DNA of 64,000 bases from Flavobacterium sp. WC2421 (GCF_040822115.1 NZ_CP162004.1:3767001-3831000); one strand, 5' to 3'. Positions 28,505-37,394 are shown, counted from the first letter of the stretch. The notes: generated by a model not told the origin, from the letters alone. A program made the numbers and translations.

Positions 28505-30724
28505 ATGATAGAAATAGACATCGAAAAAGAAAATAAAGCAATTGCTCAAGAATATAAAGAATTACTTCGCATCAGTTACCAAACCTTAACTCCCGAAGAT
28601 AAAAAACTAATTCGAAAAGCGTTTGATGTTGCTGTAGAAGCGCATAAAGACCAGCGTAGAAAATCTGGTGAAGCTTATATATTTCATCCTATTGCTGTTG
28701 CAAAAATTGTTGCTTCTGAAATAGGTTTGGGAGCTACTTCTATAGCCGCTGCATTGATGCATGATGTTGTTGAGGATACTCCAACTACAGTAAAGGATAT
28801 TGAACGTATGTTCAATCCTAAAGTGGCGCAGCTTGTAGAAGGATTGACTAAAATTTCTTTGGTTCAAAAAGACATGAATGTGTCCATGCAGGCCGAGAAT
28901 TTCCGTAAAATGTTATTGACGCTTAATGATGATGTACGTGTAATCCTTATAAAAATTGCCGATAGATTGCATAACATGCAAACTATGGAGTCAATGGAGA
29001 ATTACAAACAAGTTAAAATTGCCTCCGAAACCTTATATATTTATGCTCCTCTCGCTCATCGTCTGGGTTTATACAATATTAAAACCAAACTAGAAGATTT
29101 AGGATTAAAATACACTGAACCAAGCGTTTATAACGATATCGTCAGCAAAATAAAAGAAACCAAAGAACAACAAGATGCTTATATCAAGGATATTTCGGAT
29201 ATTCTTAAAACAGCATTAGATGCTGAAGGAGTAGAATACATTATCAAAGGTCGACCAAAATCCATCTACTCTATCCGCAGAAAAATGAAAGCGCAAAACG
29301 TGAGTTTTGATGAAGTTTATGACAAATTTGCCCTTCGCATCGTTTATAAATCAAATCCACACGATGAAAAATTTCTAGCTTGGAAAATTTATTCAATCGT
29401 TACCGATCATTACAGGCCAAGTCCTAGCCGATTACGAGATTGGATTTCGTCTCCTAAATCAACGGGGTACGAAGCGCTACATATTACCGTCATGGGACCC
29501 AAAGGACGTTGGGTAGAGATTCAAGTTCGCTCGGAACGTATGGATGAAATTGCCGAAAAAGGGTATGCTGCGCATTACAAATACAAAAATGGAGCTACTG
29601 AAGAAAGCGGATTGGATGTTTGGCTTAATCTATTAAAAGAAGCACTAGAAAATTCAGAAAGCAGTGCAGTAGATTTTGTCGAAGATTTCAAAATGAATTT
29701 GTACTCCAAAGAAATCTACATTTTTACGCCAAAAGGAGATATTAAATCGCTGCCAAAAGGCGCCACTTCACTTGACTTTGCTTTTAGTATTCACTCCGAA
29801 ATAGGAATCAAAACCCGTGGAACTAGAGTCAACGGAAAATTAGTTCCTTTAAATTACGAGTTGAAAAGTGGTGATCAGGTTGAAATAATAACCTCTCCAA
29901 ACCAGAAACCTACTATCAACTGGCTCGATTATGTGACCACTTCGAGAGCAAAAAATAAAATTAGAAATGTATTAAATGAGAATACAAAGAAAATTGCTGA
30001 AGATGGAAAAGAACTACTTACCAGAAAACTAAAACACCTTAAAGTAACACTAAACGAAGGTGTAGTCAATGAACTAGTAAACTTCTTCCACCTCAAAACG
30101 AGTTTGGATTTATTTTACAGAGTAGGTATCGGATCCATAGAGAACCAACAGTTGAAAGACTTTGCCGCTCAAAAAAGTAATACTTTAATAAATTTCTTTA
30201 AAAACAAAATCAAACGTTCCGGCAGTACTGCAGATGTTGATATTCACAAACCCATGTTGAATAGCAATTATGATATGCTTGTTTTCGGTAAAGAGCAAGA
30301 CAAACTGGACTACAAACTATCTGCTTGTTGTAATCCTATTCCAGGAGATCAAGTTTTTGGTTTTGTAACTATTAATGAAGGAATAAAAGTCCACAAAAAA
30401 GATTGTCCTAATGCCATCGCTATGCAATCCAATTATGCCTACCGAATCATGCAAGCCAAATGGATTGATTCTTCACAGCAAGAGTTTAAAGCAATCCTTA
30501 ATATTACAGGAATGGATACTTTGGGACTTACTAACGAATTAACAAAAGTAATCTCAAACAACATGAATGTAAACATTCAAAGTATCTCCCTTAGTGGTGA
30601 TGCTGGTTTATTTAAAGGGCAAGTTATTGTTATTGTTCAAAACATCACCATCTTGAAAAAACTGATTGACAATATTAAAAAAATTGATGGAGTTGACAAA
30701 GTATCAAGAGTATATCAAAAATAA
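28505..30724 (+). CDS. RelA/SpoT bifunctional (p)ppGpp synthetase/hydrolase
   Basis: This 739-aa cytosolic enzyme controls the stringent response alarmone. Order: an HD hydrolase domain (HDVVEDT, ADRLHNMQTM), a synthetase domain (GRPKSIYSIRRKM, DKFALRIVY, STGYEALHITVMGP, EIQVRSERMDEIAEKGYAAHYKYK), a TGS domain (KEIYIFTPKGDIKSLPKGAT), and a C-terminal ACT domain. Both catalytic halves look intact, so it should both make and degrade (p)ppGpp. The start at 28505 is chosen over a TTG 15 bp upstream because it is ATG. It is not in an operon with the preceding serine hydrolase. Confidence 0.92.
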   Translation: MIEIDIEKENKAIAQEYKELLRISYQTLTPEDKKLIRKAFDVAVEAHKDQRRKSGEAYIFHPIAVAKIVASEIGLGATSIAAALMHDVVEDTPTTVKDIERMFNPKVAQLVEGLTKISLVQKDMNVSMQAENFRKMLLTLNDDVRVILIKIADRLHNMQTMESMENYKQVKIASETLYIYAPLAHRLGLYNIKTKLEDLGLKYTEPSVYNDIVSKIKETKEQQDAYIKDISDILKTALDAEGVEYIIKGRPKSIYSIRRKMKAQNVSFDEVYDKFALRIVYKSNPHDEKFLAWKIYSIVTDHYRPSPSRLRDWISSPKSTGYEALHITVMGPKGRWVEIQVRSERMDEIAEKGYAAHYKYKNGATEESGLDVWLNLLKEALENSESSAVDFVEDFKMNLYSKEIYIFTPKGDIKSLPKGATSLDFAFSIHSEIGIKTRGTRVNGKLVPLNYELKSGDQVEIITSPNQKPTINWLDYVTTSRAKNKIRNVLNENTKKIAEDGKELLTRKLKHLKVTLNEGVVNELVNFFHLKTSLDLFYRVGIGSIENQQLKDFAAQKSNTLINFFKNKIKRSGSTADVDIHKPMLNSNYDMLVFGKEQDKLDYKLSACCNPIPGDQVFGFVTINEGIKVHKKDCPNAIAMQSNYAYRIMQAKWIDSSQQEFKAILNITGMDTLGLTNELTKVISNNMNVNIQSISLSGDAGLFKGQVIVIVQNITILKKLIDNIKKIDGVDKVSRVYQK

Positions 30725-30847
30725 TTAACCTGTGAATTTTTGTATTAAAAACAGAATATTGTTGTGGATAGATTGTCAAAATTGGCATTTATAAAAACTG
30801 TTTTTGTTTCAAAACTCACAAAATTATCCCCTTATACTTATTTAAAC

Positions 30848-30879
30848 TTGAAAACTATTAAAATAAAAAATTATCTTTG
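30848..30879 (+). promoter_or_regulatory. Promoter of the Fur-family gene
   Basis: TTG (30848-30850), a 21-bp spacer and TATCTTTG (30872-30879) fit the Bacteroidota consensus TTG-N19-TAnnTTTG well. The -7 box ends only 6 bp before the ATG at 30886, so transcription would begin at or very near the start codon. Confidence 0.6.
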
Positions 30880-30885
30880 CCAGAT

Positions 30886-31365
30886 ATGACACTCATTTCC
30901 ACAAATAATAACAAAAACCAAGAAATTGTAAAAAATGTTTTTACAATGTATCTTGAGCAAAAAGGACATAGAAAAACACCTGAACGTTACTCTATTCTTC
31001 AGGAAATTTACGAAAGTGAAGAACATTTTGATATAGAAAATCTGTATATCAAAATGAAAAACAAAAACTATCGTGTGAGTAGGGCCACTTTATACAACAC
31101 AATTGAATTGTTATTAGACTGTGCTCTAGTACGTAAACATCAGTTTGGTCAAAATCAAGCACATTACGAGAAGTCCTATTTCGACAAACAACACGATCAC
31201 ATCATCATGACAGATACTGGTGAAGTAATTGAGTTTTGTGACCCTAGAATACAAAGCATAAAAAAAACGATTGAAGAAATATTTGATATTGAAATTACCA
31301 ATCACTCTTTGTATTTATACGGTGTTAAGAAAAAATCAAAACCCGATAGTGCGGTTGAAGAATAA
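30886..31365 (+). CDS. Fur-family transcriptional regulator
   Basis: The 159-aa protein has the Fur winged-helix domain ([47 protein letters not shown]) and a metal-binding dimer domain ([30 protein letters not shown]). The CxxC pair that binds structural zinc in many Fur proteins is replaced (IIMTDTG where ICxxCG is usual). It may be Fur or a related sensor such as PerR; the sequence does not settle the metal. The chosen ATG lies directly after the promoter, which would make the mRNA almost leaderless. purA follows 91 bp downstream. Confidence 0.88.
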   Translation: MTLISTNNNKNQEIVKNVFTMYLEQKGHRKTPERYSILQEIYESEEHFDIENLYIKMKNKNYRVSRATLYNTIELLLDCALVRKHQFGQNQAHYEKSYFDKQHDHIIMTDTGEVIEFCDPRIQSIKKTIEEIFDIEITNHSLYLYGVKKKSKPDSAVEE

Positions 31366-31456
31366 CAAAAAAGAACAAAAAGTTAAAAAATATTATAGCA
31401 GAAATTAATCAGTACGGACGACATAAAAGTGGTCTCAACAACAAATAATAATTAGA

Positions 31457-32728
31457 ATGACTGTAGATTTATTACTAGGATTACAATGGGGAGATGAAGG
31501 AAAAGGAAAGATAGTTGACGTTCTTACCTCAAAATACGATATTATTGCTCGTTTTCAAGGTGGCCCAAACGCTGGACATACTTTAGAATTTGACGGAATA
31601 AAACACGTGCTTAGAACTATTCCTTCTGGAATTTTTCATGGTAATAACATGAATATCATTGGTAATGGTGTTGTAATTGACCCAGTTGTTTTTAAAGGAG
31701 AAATTGATGGTTTGGCTAAATTTAATTTGGATATCAAATCGAAATTAATCATTTCAAGAAAAGCACATTTAATTTTACCAACGCACCGTTTACTGGATGC
31801 TGCTTCTGAAGCTTCAAAAGGAAAAGCAAAAATTGGTTCTACTCTTAAAGGAATTGGACCAACTTACATGGACAAAACTGGTAGAAACGGTATTCGTGTT
31901 GGAGATATTGAACTAGAAGATTTCGCAGCACGTTATAGAGCTTTAGCTGACAAGCATGAAGCAATGATTGCCTTTTATGATGTAAATATTCAATACAACT
32001 TAGAAGAACTAGAAAAAGAATTTTTTGAATCAATCGAAGATTTAAAAAAATTAGATTTTATTGATAGCGAAGAATACTTACACCAAGCTCAAAAAGCGGG
32101 TAAATCAATTTTATGTGAAGGAGCTCAAGGTTCGTTGCTAGATGTTGATTTCGGAACGTATCCGTTTGTAACTTCTTCTAATACAACTGCAGCAGGTGCC
32201 TGTACAGGATTAGGAATTGCTCCTAACAAAATTAAAGAAGTATTCGGAATTTTTAAAGCATATGTAACTCGTGTAGGTAGCGGACCATTCCCTACTGAAC
32301 TTTTTGACGAAGACGGTACTACAATGGCACGCGTAGGAAATGAATTTGGATCTGTAACAGGAAGACAAAGACGTTGCGGATGGTTAGACTTAGTAGCATT
32401 AAAATATGCTGTTCAAGTTAATGGTGTAACACAATTGATAATGATGAAAGGAGATGTTCTTTCTGGATTCGAAACTTTGAAAGTGTGTACAGACTACAAT
32501 TATAAAGGTCAAAAAATTGCGCATTTCCCTTATAACATTGAGCCAGAAAATGTAACTCCAGTTTACAAAGAGTTCAAAGGATGGAAAGCGGATTTGACTG
32601 GTATGACAACATACGATGAATTACCAATCGAACTAAAAGAATATATCGAATATATCGAACAAGAAGTGGAAGTTCCTATAAAAATTGTTTCTGTAGGACC
32701 AGACAGAAAGCAAACGATATTAAAATAA
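31457..32728 (+). CDS. purA: Adenylosuccinate synthetase
   Basis: The 423-aa enzyme joins IMP and aspartate using GTP to form adenylosuccinate, the first step from IMP to AMP. Hallmarks are the N-terminal GLQWGDEGKGKIVD loop, GGPNAGHTLE, GIGPTYMDKTGRNGIR, the QGSLLDVDFGTYPFVTSSNT segment, and the TGRQRRCGWLDLVALKYA motif. The length is normal. It is followed at once by a strong terminator, and the Fur-like gene upstream may share its transcript. Confidence 0.97.
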   Translation: MTVDLLLGLQWGDEGKGKIVDVLTSKYDIIARFQGGPNAGHTLEFDGIKHVLRTIPSGIFHGNNMNIIGNGVVIDPVVFKGEIDGLAKFNLDIKSKLIISRKAHLILPTHRLLDAASEASKGKAKIGSTLKGIGPTYMDKTGRNGIRVGDIELEDFAARYRALADKHEAMIAFYDVNIQYNLEELEKEFFESIEDLKKLDFIDSEEYLHQAQKAGKSILCEGAQGSLLDVDFGTYPFVTSSNTTAAGACTGLGIAPNKIKEVFGIFKAYVTRVGSGPFPTELFDEDGTTMARVGNEFGSVTGRQRRCGWLDLVALKYAVQVNGVTQLIMMKGDVLSGFETLKVCTDYNYKGQKIAHFPYNIEPENVTPVYKEFKGWKADLTGMTTYDELPIELKEYIEYIEQEVEVPIKIVSVGPDRKQTILK

Positions 32729-32736
32729 ATTAATTA

Positions 32737-32760
32737 ACGTCCCGATATATCGGGGCGTTT
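32737..32760 (+). terminator. purA terminator
   Basis: An 11-pair stem (AACGTCCCGAT with ATCGGGGCGTT, one T-G pair) is followed by a run of T. It lies 9 bp after the purA stop. Confidence 0.9.
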
Positions 32761-32820
32761 TTTTTTATAAAAAATGTATTTTTACCCTTCAAAATAGAGA
32801 TTTGTAAAAAATATAATTTT

Positions 32821-33849
32821 ATGACACAGGCTACAAACAATATTTTCTCTTCGCTCCTTTTTCTGTTTTTGATTATTTTTTCTTCTTGCAAGAAAGAAGA
32901 TTTACCTATTTCAAATGCGAGTAATTTAGCCTACTCTGTTACGGGTTCAAAAATTATATACAAAGCAAAACCCGTTCAACTCATTGGAGCCAATGCCTTT
33001 CATGTATTTAGTGTAGGCAGTCAAGACATGAACAGTTGGAATCTTGATATAGTGAGGGAATTCATTGGAAATGTTATAGAAACTCCAATCACAGCTGGTC
33101 CTATACAATCTACTAACGGATCGTACCTCTATTCATTGCAACGTATCGTAGATGACAATCGCATCAACGGTAAAATCACAATCCTTTGTGCTTTTGGTTG
33201 GGATGGAAACAGTCCAACTGAATTTACTGGAAAAAAACCCACGCAAACTTTCTGGTGGAATGATTATAAAGCGAAGTTAGCACAATGGGCGGTTCAGTTT
33301 AAGTACCAACCTGATGTTTGGATTGAAGTATGGAACGAACCCTATCAATATGATAGAGGCGATGGATATACCGATACGCTATGGATGAACGACATGAATG
33401 AATTGACATCGATAATAAGAAACACTGGAAATCCAAATATAATCCTAATCCCATGTGCCGAACAAGGCCAAGACGAGAGCGTTTTATTAAATAAAGCAAC
33501 TGAATTCTTGGTCAACAAATCAAATATTTTATTTGACATTCATGCCTACGAAAAATGGCTTTTAGATACTCCAAATTCAATTAATTCCCGCTTAAGCCAG
33601 TTACAAAATAAAAAAATACCAATTATCTTTGGAGAAACGGCTCCCATGAATGCTGGCGTTCTAATGAATCCAAAATCCTTTTTAGACATCCTTTCTACCC
33701 GTGGAATTTCGGTTTGTGCTTGGGTTTGGAAAAAAGATGGTACTGATCATGATGCATTATTAACTGCTTCAGGTCTTCCAAATGACACTAACAATAATAA
33801 TTGGGGAAGTACATTTAAAAATCTTAGTTTAACTCCTAGAAATCCTTAA
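32821..33849 (+). CDS. Glycoside hydrolase family 5-like lipoprotein
   Basis: The 342-aa protein has a lipoprotein signal peptide (LFLFLIIFSSC, Cys23) followed by KKED, a charged stretch near the lipid anchor. The TIM-barrel has the general acid Glu in IEVWNEPYQ and a likely nucleophile Glu in PIIFGETAP, plus the aromatic WVWKKDG near the end. This layout fits GH5-type cellulases/mannanases. The substrate (beta-glucan or mannan) is not evident. It is a lone gene; no SusC/SusD pair or other polysaccharide-utilisation genes lie nearby. Confidence 0.75.
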   Translation: MTQATNNIFSSLLFLFLIIFSSCKKEDLPISNASNLAYSVTGSKIIYKAKPVQLIGANAFHVFSVGSQDMNSWNLDIVREFIGNVIETPITAGPIQSTNGSYLYSLQRIVDDNRINGKITILCAFGWDGNSPTEFTGKKPTQTFWWNDYKAKLAQWAVQFKYQPDVWIEVWNEPYQYDRGDGYTDTLWMNDMNELTSIIRNTGNPNIILIPCAEQGQDESVLLNKATEFLVNKSNILFDIHAYEKWLLDTPNSINSRLSQLQNKKIPIIFGETAPMNAGVLMNPKSFLDILSTRGISVCAWVWKKDGTDHDALLTASGLPNDTNNNNWGSTFKNLSLTPRNP

Positions 33850-33879
33850 TTTTAACACTCAAAAATCAATATACATCAC

Positions 33880-34461
33880 ATGCAAAACCCTGAAATAAAA
33901 ATCAAACAAACTGACCTACTATCCGACAACTGGTACATTCTAAACAGAGTCACTTTTGATTATCAAAAAAAAGATGATTCTTGGATTACTCAAAAAAGAG
34001 AAGTCTATGACCGAGGTAACGGTGCCGGTATTTTACTTTATAATTCTAAAGAAAAAAAAGTAATCCTAACTCGTCAATTTCGATTACCTACTTACCTTAA
34101 CGGAAATCAAAGCGGAATGATGATTGAAGTTTGTGCCGGACTTTTGGATGCCGATCATCCAGAACAATGCATCATTAGAGAAACTGAAGAAGAAACGGGT
34201 TATCGCCTAACAACCGTTCATAAAGTAATGGAAACCTATATGTCTCCTGGTGCCGTAACTGAAATTTTATATCTTTTTGTAGGTGAATATGATGAATCCA
34301 TGAAAGTAAGTGATGGTGGCGGAGTAGCACATGAAGAAGAAAATATTGATGTATTAGAAATGTCCTATGACGAAGCATATGCTATGATTGATAACGGACA
34401 AATAAAAGATGCCAAAACAATTATGCTCTTACAATATGCGAAAATACACAATCTTGTTTGA
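33880..34461 (+). CDS. nudK: NUDIX hydrolase, GDP-mannose pyrophosphatase type
   Basis: The 193-aa protein has a Nudix box EVCAGLLDADHPEQ...RETEEETGY that matches E. coli NudK in spacing, one residue shorter than the canonical box between Gly and Arg. The N-terminal VYDRGNGAGILLYNS and LTRQFRLPTYLNGNQSG also fit the NudK/ADP-sugar pyrophosphatase group. It would hydrolyse GDP-mannose or a related sugar nucleotide. It sits 30 bp after the GH5-like gene and 21 bp before the EamA transporter, so the three may be co-transcribed. Confidence 0.8.
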   Translation: MQNPEIKIKQTDLLSDNWYILNRVTFDYQKKDDSWITQKREVYDRGNGAGILLYNSKEKKVILTRQFRLPTYLNGNQSGMMIEVCAGLLDADHPEQCIIRETEEETGYRLTTVHKVMETYMSPGAVTEILYLFVGEYDESMKVSDGGGVAHEEENIDVLEMSYDEAYAMIDNGQIKDAKTIMLLQYAKIHNLV

Positions 34462-34482
34462 TATAAAATACATCCTTAAAAA

Positions 34483-35367
34483 ATGAATAATCAAACAAAA
34501 GGCGTTTTATTTGCCTTGACTGCAACTTTACTTTGGTCTGTAAATATGGTTATTGCCAGTGGTATAAAAGGGCATATTCCACCTGTAGGATTGGCGTTTT
34601 GGCGATGGACAATTGCTTGTGTGGCTTTGGCTCCTTTTGCGTTAAAGAGCACCATAAAACACAAAACTATTTTACTACACAATAAAGGATATCTGGTTGT
34701 AACAGCTATTTTAGGAATTACCATTTTCAATACGTTGATTTACTTCGCTGGCAAAACCACCTCGGCAGTCAATTTGTCTTTGATCGCAATTTCGATTCCG
34801 TTATTTATTGTTGTCTTATCCCGAATTGCCTTTAAAGAAAAAGTGGCTGCCATACGGATTCTGGGTATTGCAACCATTATTACAGGTGTTTTAGTACTAA
34901 TAACCAAAGGATCTTTACAAGCATTACTGGAAATAAATTTTACAATTGGTGATTTATTAATGCTACTTGCTTGTTTTTTCTTTGCGAGTTACACTATTTT
35001 GGTACGGCTCAAACCCAAAGAAATTCCGTCAAATGTATTTTTATTTACCGTCTTTGTTATAGGAACTATGCTATTATTGCCTTTTTACTTATGGGAACAT
35101 TTCTATTATAAAAAAGTTGTTTTTGATGCTACCACAATTTATGCTACAACTTATGTTGGGATATTCGCTTCATTGATTTCCTATTACTTATGGAATGAAG
35201 CCATTCGGTTAATAGGAACCAATAAAACAGCATTGATTTATTATTTAATCCCTGTTTTTAGTGGAATATTAGCTTACTTTTTTCTAGATCAAGCTATCAT
35301 TTTAACTCAAATAATAAGTATGGGAATTATTATTACGGGGCTATTATTGACTAATAAAAAAGGGTAA
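34483..35367 (+). CDS. EamA-family (DMT superfamily) transporter
   Basis: The 294-aa inner-membrane protein has ten hydrophobic segments in two EamA repeats. Each repeat starts with a run such as GVLFALTATLLWSVNMVIASGIKG or IGDLLMLLACFFFASYTILVRLK. It exports or exchanges a small metabolite; the substrate is unknown. It is the last normal chromosomal gene before the cassette-like region. Confidence 0.88.
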   Translation: MNNQTKGVLFALTATLLWSVNMVIASGIKGHIPPVGLAFWRWTIACVALAPFALKSTIKHKTILLHNKGYLVVTAILGITIFNTLIYFAGKTTSAVNLSLIAISIPLFIVVLSRIAFKEKVAAIRILGIATIITGVLVLITKGSLQALLEINFTIGDLLMLLACFFFASYTILVRLKPKEIPSNVFLFTVFVIGTMLLLPFYLWEHFYYKKVVFDATTIYATTYVGIFASLISYYLWNEAIRLIGTNKTALIYYLIPVFSGILAYFFLDQAIILTQIISMGIIITGLLLTNKKG

Positions 35368-35400
35368 TTTTAAGAATTGGAATAAAACAATTTAATTTCT

Positions 35401-35448
35401 TTGCAAACGCTACGATTTTTCTACCTATTTAAGTAGGTACTCGTCACA
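35401..35448 (+). repeat. Direct repeat copy 1 flanking the racemase gene
   Basis: Starts TTGCAAACGCTA and ends TTAAGTAGGTACTCGTCA. It is about 85% identical by eye to 36547-36594 in the same orientation, so the two copies bracket the racemase gene. Confidence 0.7.
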
Positions 35449-35525
35449 TATAAACACCCGAGTATTGACAATAAGCGAGAGCTATAGTACCTCTTTTTAT
35501 TTTGTTTGGCGATATAGTTTAGTGT

Positions 35526-35638
35526 GATAGCTTCGTTCCTCGCTATGACTTTCTTTGTGAAATCGTATTGTTTTCTCAGTTTGCGTTAAAAGACGGGATA
35601 GTTCACCCCGTTCAGTCATTGCGAGGAACGAAGCAATC
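35526..35638. repeat. Inverted REP-like pair
   Basis: The left arm (35526-35549) is the reverse complement of the right arm (35615-35638) except at two or three positions. The core GCGAGGAACGAAGC is identical. Each arm can form its own stem: ATTGC with GCAAT on the right, ATAGC with GCTAT on the left. The changed bases therefore keep the pairing. Sequences with this core recur widely in bacterial genomes as intergenic repeats, from memory. Confidence 0.7.
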
Positions 35639-35761
35639 TCATTCCGTTTTTCCGTCCTGAAAATTCAAAATTTGATAGCGTATTTTTAAACCATGGCAAT
35701 TATCAATTCCAATTCACTTTCAGAGTTTAATTGTCCAAACTCTTTGTGTTCACGGATTGAA

Positions 35762-36448
35762 TCAGTTCTTTGAAACAATGTACTCCACTATAGCTTGTGA
35801 ATGTATTTTAGTTGTGTCAAAAATTGGAATAGTAAAATCGTCTTGACTTATCAACAACGGTATCTCAGTACAACCTAAAATAATGCATTCTGCTCCGTCC
35901 TCAACTAATTCATTTACAATTGAAATGTATTTTTTCTTTGTTTCTGGATTTACAAATCCAACTCCTAATTCTTCTTTGACTGTCTGTTGAATATAATCTC
36001 TAGTTTCTTGTTTTTTGGGTGTCAATACTTCAAGCCCAAACTCTTCCAGTTTTTCTCTATAAAAGTCCATTTCCATTGTGAACTTTGTTCCCAGTAGTCC
36101 CACTTTTTTAAATCCACACTTGTTAATCGCTTTTGCTGTTTCTGCTCCAATATGAATGATAGGTAAATTGATTGTCTCTTGTAATTTGTCGGCAAAAAGA
36201 TGTGCCGTATTTGCACACAAAACAATACTATCAACCCCATTTTTCTTTAGACTTTGACAAGCATTCAGCAAAAGTTCAAATGAGTTTTCCCAACTGACCG
36301 CTTGAATGTCTCCAAAATTTAAAGAGTAGATAATACATTCCGCAAAGTTTAATCCACCTAATTCAGCATTGACTCCTTCGTTGATGAATTTGTAATAATC
36401 CATGGTCGAAACCCAACTAATTCCGCCTACTAAACCTACTTTATTCAT
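35762..36448 (-). CDS. Aspartate/glutamate racemase-family protein
   Basis: The 228-aa protein has the two-cysteine active site of cofactor-independent Asp/Glu racemases: CANTAH (first Cys about 79) and LGCTEIPLL (second Cys about 192). It starts MNKVGLVGGISWVSTMDYY, typical of the family. It would interconvert D- and L-aspartate or glutamate, or a related amino acid, in the cytosol. It is the last cargo gene of the cassette-like array. Upstream, the boundary motif TTTTGCCAAC (plus 36469-36478) is present, but the matching downstream boundary was not found, and direct repeats bracket the gene. Confidence 0.85.
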   Translation of the reverse strand: MNKVGLVGGISWVSTMDYYKFINEGVNAELGGLNFAECIIYSLNFGDIQAVSWENSFELLLNACQSLKKNGVDSIVLCANTAHLFADKLQETINLPIIHIGAETAKAINKCGFKKVGLLGTKFTMEMDFYREKLEEFGLEVLTPKKQETRDYIQQTVKEELGVGFVNPETKKKYISIVNELVEDGAECIILGCTEIPLLISQDDFTIPIFDTTKIHSQAIVEYIVSKN

Positions 36449-36468
36449 ATCCTTTTTGTTTATTACAC

Positions 36469-36691
36469 TTTTGCCAACTTATTTCAGGACGATAGCGTAT
36501 CGATTTTATAAGTGGTCCAAAAAACATTTTGTTTCGGTTATCCGCGTTGCAAACGCTATTATTTTTTTTTCTAATTTAAGTAGGTCCTCGTCATAGACGA
36601 GAACCAGATGATTTGCTACATCATCTTAAATACAAAACCAATTTCAAATTAAGCCTAAAACCCAAATTGCTTGTAGCGTGTGTTAGCAAAC
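36469..36691 (-). repeat. attC-like element 1 (disrupted)
   Basis: The right arm is intact: CCCAAATTGCTTGTAGC (36661-36677) and the boundary GTTAGCAAAC (36682-36691). The middle GATTTGCTACATCATC segment is also shared with elements 2 and 3. The left arm is largely replaced; only TTATAAGTGGT (36506-36516) resembles it. About 85 bp of other sequence, including the second direct repeat and a CTCGTC/GACGAG hairpin, lie between. It looks like an attC-type site that has received an insertion. Confidence 0.5.
36547..36594 (+). repeat. Direct repeat copy 2 flanking the racemase gene
   Basis: Starts TTGCAAACGCTA, continues to TTAAGTAGGTCCTCGTCA, and matches 35401-35448. Right after it, CTCGTC ATA GACGAG forms a perfect short hairpin (36588-36602). 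Confidence 0.7.
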
Positions 36692-36697
36692 GTATCT

Positions 36698-37240
36698 TTA
36701 TATTGAGCCAGTTTGTTCAACTTTTTCTAATTTCCATTTCCCATTTTCTTTTTCAATAGAAACTTCATAATTGGCTCCACATTTAGTTCCGCAACCATAT
36801 AATACTTTTAAAGTTCCTTTTTCTTTTGTCGAGTTGAACTTAATAGGATAAAAATAGAGAGCACCAGCAAATTCAAAATCATATTTTGTTTCCCATATTT
36901 CATCATTAGTATTTCTGGGGAATTCGGAAATACTTTTAAATTCAAACTTGCGATTGTTATATTTCTTTAAGTCTAATTTATATTTTTCAATATCTATTGC
37001 TAATACAATTCTTGTTGTATCTTTTTCAAGTAATACTTTTCTAGCTTCAATACTTATCAAATCAGGAAACTTAAAATACAACCTTCCGTCTTGATATGTA
37101 GAATCTACTATTTCTGTAAAGACTTCAGAAAAAACTTCACTTTCAAAATCGTAGAAATTTTTTTTCTGCACTTCTTTCTTTTTACAACTAAAAAAGAAAA
37201 AAGTGAGTAAGATTAGAAATATGATTTTTGCAGTTTTCAT
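36698..37240 (-). CDS. Small lipoprotein, function unknown (cassette gene)
   Basis: The 180-aa protein has a lipoprotein signal peptide (MKTAKIIFLILLTFFFFSC, Cys19) followed by KKKE. The remainder is mostly beta-strand-like, with a paired YGCGTKCG motif near the C-terminus that may form a disulfide. I do not recognise a family. It lies in the cassette-like array: its start is 8 bp inside element 2 and its stop 7 bp from element 1. Its two boundary sequences match each other as reverse complements at 9 of 10 positions. Confidence 0.7.
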   Translation of the reverse strand: MKTAKIIFLILLTFFFFSCKKKEVQKKNFYDFESEVFSEVFTEIVDSTYQDGRLYFKFPDLISIEARKVLLEKDTTRIVLAIDIEKYKLDLKKYNNRKFEFKSISEFPRNTNDEIWETKYDFEFAGALYFYPIKFNSTKEKGTLKVLYGCGTKCGANYEVSIEKENGKWKLEKVEQTGSI

Positions 37241-37248
37241 CTCGATAT

Positions 37249-37386
37249 GTTTGCCAACGTTCCCTTGCTACAAGTGGTTTGGGGTTAAATTAAGCCTTAT
37301 TTTCGGATTTGCTACATCATCCCAAATACAAAACCAACTTTCCATTAAGCCAAATACCCAAATTACTTGTAGCGTGTGTTGTGTGC
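37249..37386 (-). repeat. attC-like element 2
   Basis: A 138-bp imperfect palindrome. Outer boundaries are GTTTGCCAAC (37249-37258) and GTTGTGTGC (37378-37386). The stem arms are GCTACAAGTGGTTTGGG (37267-37283) and CCCAAATTACTTGTAGC (37357-37373), which pair at 15 of 17 positions. The middle holds ATTAAGCC twice and CGGATTTGCTACATCATC. It is close in sequence to element 3 across most of its length. Confidence 0.7.
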
Positions 37387-37394
37387 TGTGTTTT

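Larger units (their letters stand above)
35368..35761. other. Intergenic region with repeats, no gene
   Basis: This 394-bp gap holds no convincing coding frame. It contains one copy of a direct repeat (35401-35448) whose partner is at 36547-36594, and an inverted REP-like pair (35526-35549 and 35615-35638). It also contains a segment (GATAGCGTAT near 35672) that recurs upstream of the racemase gene. It lies at the left edge of the cassette-like array. Confidence 0.7.

Noticed and set aside
35401..36594. Racemase region as a complete, intact cassette
   Set aside because: The 3' boundary expected to mirror TTTTGCCAAC was not found, and element 1 is broken, so it is reported as disrupted only.
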